From: SHZI01 sp964391025
Lineage (GTDB): Bacteria > Pseudomonadota > Gammaproteobacteria > Steroidobacterales > GCA-2729495
NCBI GenBank assembly: GCA_964391025.1
Contig: CAYMKJ010000222.1
Span: 1 to 15,935 of the forward strand
DNA: 15,935 nt
Reading direction: 5' to 3'
In this document: positions 15,733-15,935 of the stretch, in pieces
How the letters are laid out: every line of letters begins with the position of its first letter
Position numbering within the stretch: position 1 is the first letter of the stretch
The notes under the pieces: generated by a model
Databases searched by the model: none
Told to the model about the DNA's origin: nothing
What the model saw: the letters and a program-made list of their open reading frames with translations, nothing else
Translations under genes and position numbers: made by a program

Positions 15733-15796
15733 GTAGGAGCGGCTTCAGCCGCGGCCTACTTCTCTATTCGGGTATCGCGCCTGAAGGCGCTCCTAC
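15733..15796. repeat. Inverted pair of REP-like elements after tuf
   Basis: One copy (15733-15753) has the core GCGGC-TTCA-GCCGC. The other (15776-15796, read on the minus strand) has GCGCC-TTCA-GGCGC. Outside the two swapped positions they match over 21 bases, both starting GTAGGAGCG on their own strand. Only 22 bases lie between. The second copy overlaps the 3' end of tuf: its GTAG supplies the last base of the Lys codon and the TAG stop. It is the same family as the pair after nusG. Confidence 0.85.
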
Positions 15797-15935
15797 TTGA
15801 CGATCTTCGCCACGACGCCGGCGCCGACCGTCTTGCCGCCCTCGCGGATGGCGAAGCGCAGACCCTCTTCCATGGCGATCGGGTTGATCAGCGTCACCAC
15901 CATCTTGATGTTGTCTCCGGGCATCACCATCTCGA
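15793..15935 (-). CDS. tuf: Elongation factor Tu, C-terminal part (cut by window edge)
   Basis: The 46 visible residues, from EMVMPGDNIKMVVTLINPIA to EGGKTVGAGVVAKIVK, are the end of EF-Tu domain 3, the beta barrel that holds the tRNA acceptor end. The stop TAG is at 15795-15793. The gene is upstream of tRNA-Trp and secE, so it is the tufB-like copy. Its start and promoter lie outside the window. The stop codon lies within a REP-like element. Confidence 0.96.
   Translation of the reverse strand, partial: EMVMPGDNIKMVVTLINPIAMEEGLRFAIREGGKTVGAGVVAKIVK

Noticed and set aside
1..15935. A new defence, mobile or biosynthetic system
   Set aside because: Every substantial reading frame that is not a codon-register shadow is a conserved transcription, translation or secretion gene. 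Spacers are short, with no integrase, transposase or CRISPR array.

Overview
The window is a block of core gene-expression genes, all on the minus strand (transcription runs from high to low coordinates). In transcription order it holds: the 3' end of a tuf gene, a tryptophan tRNA, secE, nusG, rplK, rplA, rplJ, rplL, rpoB, rpoC, rpsL, rpsG, fusA and the 5' end of a second tuf gene. This is the fused L11/L10-beta (rpoBC) and streptomycin (str) arrangement of Proteobacteria. GC-rich codon use, a beta' subunit whose zinc and catalytic residues carry E. coli numbering, a 127-residue three-helix SecE, the tuf-trpT-secE order and REP-like GTAGGAGCG repeats point to a gammaproteobacterium, perhaps near the Xanthomonadales. 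The placement below class is inference.

Region by region: 15935-14700 encodes translation elongation (EF-Tu), tRNA-Trp, the SecE translocon subunit and the NusG elongation factor. Two inverted pairs of a REP-like element sit directly after the tuf and nusG stop codons. 14562-12152 encodes the L11, L1, L10 and L7/L12 proteins of the large-subunit stalk and L1 arm. The 293-base rplA-rplJ gap holds a recognisable L10-leader RNA. 12151-12006 is a structured spacer with two strong hairpins. 12005-3551 encodes the beta and beta' subunits of RNA polymerase. 3550-3289 has a GC-rich hairpin after rpoC, without a U-tract, and then a good sigma70-type promoter that probably drives the str genes. 3288-1 encodes S12, S7, EF-G and the start of EF-Tu.

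The genes act together: RNA polymerase and NusG make the transcripts, ribosomal proteins build the decoding centre, stalk and L1 arm, EF-G and EF-Tu work on the stalk, and SecE takes nascent proteins into the membrane. No gene appears broken and both window ends cut through tuf genes.

I found no accessory, defence, CRISPR or mobile-element gene system. The points of interest are in the spacers: the paired repeats overlapping a stop codon, compensatory changes in their arms, the L10 leader with an enlarged apical hairpin, the rplL-rpoB hairpins, the internal str promoter and small repeats between rpoB and rpoC and between rpsL and rpsG.
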